Below, piece by piece: positions 31,545-32,500 of a stretch of DNA of 32,500 nt (the first letter of the stretch is position 1; every line of letters starts with the position of its first letter). The notes below the pieces were generated by a model that was given only the letters and a program-made list of their open reading frames with translations, did no database searches and was not told the DNA's origin. Both the position numbers and the translations under genes were made by a program. Source of the stretch: Spirochaetaceae bacterium (GTDB taxonomy: Bacteria; Spirochaetota; Leptospiria; Leptospirales; Leptonemataceae); NCBI GenBank assembly GCA_002729885.1, contig PBUB01000015.1:1-32500 (forward strand), given 5' to 3'.

Positions 31545-32384
31545 ATGAACGATGCACTGAAAGACAGGACTATCCTGATCACAGGAATCACAGATGCTGG
31601 ATCCCTGGCACTTTCCATTGCAAGACAGGCCAGGGAAGAAGGAGCTAATATTGTTTGCTCTGGACTGGGTAGAACAGAATATCATGCCAGTATCTCCGAC
31701 CGAGCAGCGGATTTCCTGGATAAGACCTACGCTGCATTCGAAGCAACAGTTAAGGCAGAACTGGGGGAAGACACGCCGATGTTTCCCCTGGATGTCACGC
31801 TGGATGGTAGTATTGAGGATTTTTGCCAGGCATTAAGCCAACAAAATATTCAGTTAGATGGATTTCTGCATTCCATCGCCATGGACAAAACCATCAAAGC
31901 GGGCGTGGTTATCAAATCGATCCTGGATGTAACGAAGGATGAATTCTTCAGCGCCATGGATGTGTCTGCCTACAGTCTGGTTTCCCTAACCCGAGGATTA
32001 ATCCAGAACAATCTTCTGAAAAAGGATTCCTCCATTCTGGCTCTTAGTTACCTGGGCGCTGAGAAGGTGGCCTATCATCCGTACAAGAATATTGGTGTGG
32101 CCAAAGCAGCACTGGAAAGGATCGTCGTGGAACTGGCCTACGAGCTGGGCGTATCGCATAACATCAAGGTGAATGCGATACGATTCTCTCCATATACCGG
32201 TAGTAAAGCAGGTAGTGCAATCCAGGGACTGGCCGAAGCCGTGGAATTCTGTGAAAAACACAGCCCGCTGGGAAATGCCAGGCCGGAGGATCTGGCATGG
32301 GAATCCACCTATTTGCTGAGGCCATACGGAAGGGTTACCGGCGAGATTCGCAATGTAGACGGTGGATATCACATTCGTGGATGA
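31545..32384 (+). CDS. fabI: Enoyl-ACP reductase, FabI-like
   Basis: FabI performs the last reduction in each round of fatty acid elongation using NAD(P)H. This 279-residue SDR has the FabI-type glycine loop (GITDAGSLALSIA), FLHSIAMDK, SLVSLTRG, LSYLGAEKV with Tyr169 and the catalytic Tyr180-x6-Lys187 (YKNIGVAK), then VNAIRFSPY and VDGGYHI at the end. All match FabI rather than ordinary SDRs. The spacing between the two tyrosines is 11 residues, one more than in E. coli FabI. AGGCGGG precedes the ATG. It may be essential, as no other enoyl reductase is seen here. Confidence 0.82.
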   Translation: MNDALKDRTILITGITDAGSLALSIARQAREEGANIVCSGLGRTEYHASISDRAADFLDKTYAAFEATVKAELGEDTPMFPLDVTLDGSIEDFCQALSQQNIQLDGFLHSIAMDKTIKAGVVIKSILDVTKDEFFSAMDVSAYSLVSLTRGLIQNNLLKKDSSILALSYLGAEKVAYHPYKNIGVAKAALERIVVELAYELGVSHNIKVNAIRFSPYTGSKAGSAIQGLAEAVEFCEKHSPLGNARPEDLAWESTYLLRPYGRVTGEIRNVDGGYHIRG

Positions 32385-32421
32385 TACCTGACTCAGGACT
32401 CCATTGACTTCAAAAACGGGT

Positions 32422-32500
32422 ATGTTGTGCTACCACAATGAAATGCAAAGCCTACAAGAGCTGTATCTCAGTGGATGCAGGCCCAATCTGGGTCATCACC
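32422..32500 (+). CDS. Possible 5' end of a gene cut by the right edge
   Basis: Two overlapping frames stay open from ATG codons (32422 or 32443 in one frame, 32438 in another) to the end of the window. No ribosome site clearly favours either, and 79 bases are too few to identify a protein. It may be non-coding. Confidence 0.2.
   Translation, partial: MLCYHNEMQSLQELYLSGCRPNLGHH

Overview
The window reads as a chromosomal segment of a spirochaete, most likely in the Leptospirales. This is an inference from content: a gene resembling the spirochaete-restricted spiro-SPASM family, a 61-residue bacterial histone of the type known from Leptospira and Bdellovibrio, lipoproteins with loose spirochaete-style lipoboxes, and a multi-spanning glycosyltransferase-like protein of a leptospiral kind. 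No rRNA, tRNA, CRISPR array, transposase, integrase or phage gene was seen, and base composition looks even. The region looks like ordinary chromosome rather than a mobile island.

Layout. 1-2487 (+): a 15-bp tandem repeat cut by the left edge, a membrane-anchored alpha/beta hydrolase and an SGNH-hydrolase lipoprotein. 2509-6028 (-): a nucleotide-sugar-epimerase-like enzyme with a long lysine-rich N-terminal tail, a putative outer-membrane protein and an exbB-exbD pair. 6109-10086 (+): a small membrane protein, tsaE and tsaB (tRNA t6A synthesis) and RNase R. 10162-20164 (-): ten genes with small gaps or overlaps, in transcription order galE, TPR-like lipoprotein, carA, dus, SurA-like chaperone, spiro-SPASM protein, SpsF-like cytidylyltransferase, SpsG/PseG-like protein and a CPBP membrane protease, possibly one long transcript. 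20286-22115 (+): bacterial histone, cupin, HAD phosphatase, PilZ protein. 22165-24039 (-): CopZ-like metallochaperone, DoxX-like protein and an unrecognised 281-residue protein. 24180-24497 (+): a 105-residue protein behind a near-consensus promoter. 24716-27212 (-): amino-acid permease and a Gmd-like sugar-nucleotide dehydratase. 27558-28997 (+): DHA2-type exporter. 29009-31285 (-): membrane glycosyltransferase-like protein and a lipoprotein with a DinB domain. 31545-32384 (+): FabI-like enoyl-ACP reductase.

How the genes may work together. Several products point to envelope and glycan work: GalE, Gmd-like, epimerase-like, SpsF-like, SpsG-like, the membrane glycosyltransferase-like protein, the SurA-like chaperone and the ExbBD motor. 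The most interesting block is 11560-15095. There a protein with a nucleotidyltransferase-like N-terminal region, a radical-SAM-like region lacking its iron-sulfur cysteine motif and an intact-looking SPASM cysteine set sits directly upstream of an SpsF-like cytidylyltransferase and a PseG/SpsG-like protein. It is a candidate for a poorly described spirochaete sugar-activation or glycosylation module. The second highlight is the histone gene, which keeps the R-x-T-x4-D signature of the histone fold.
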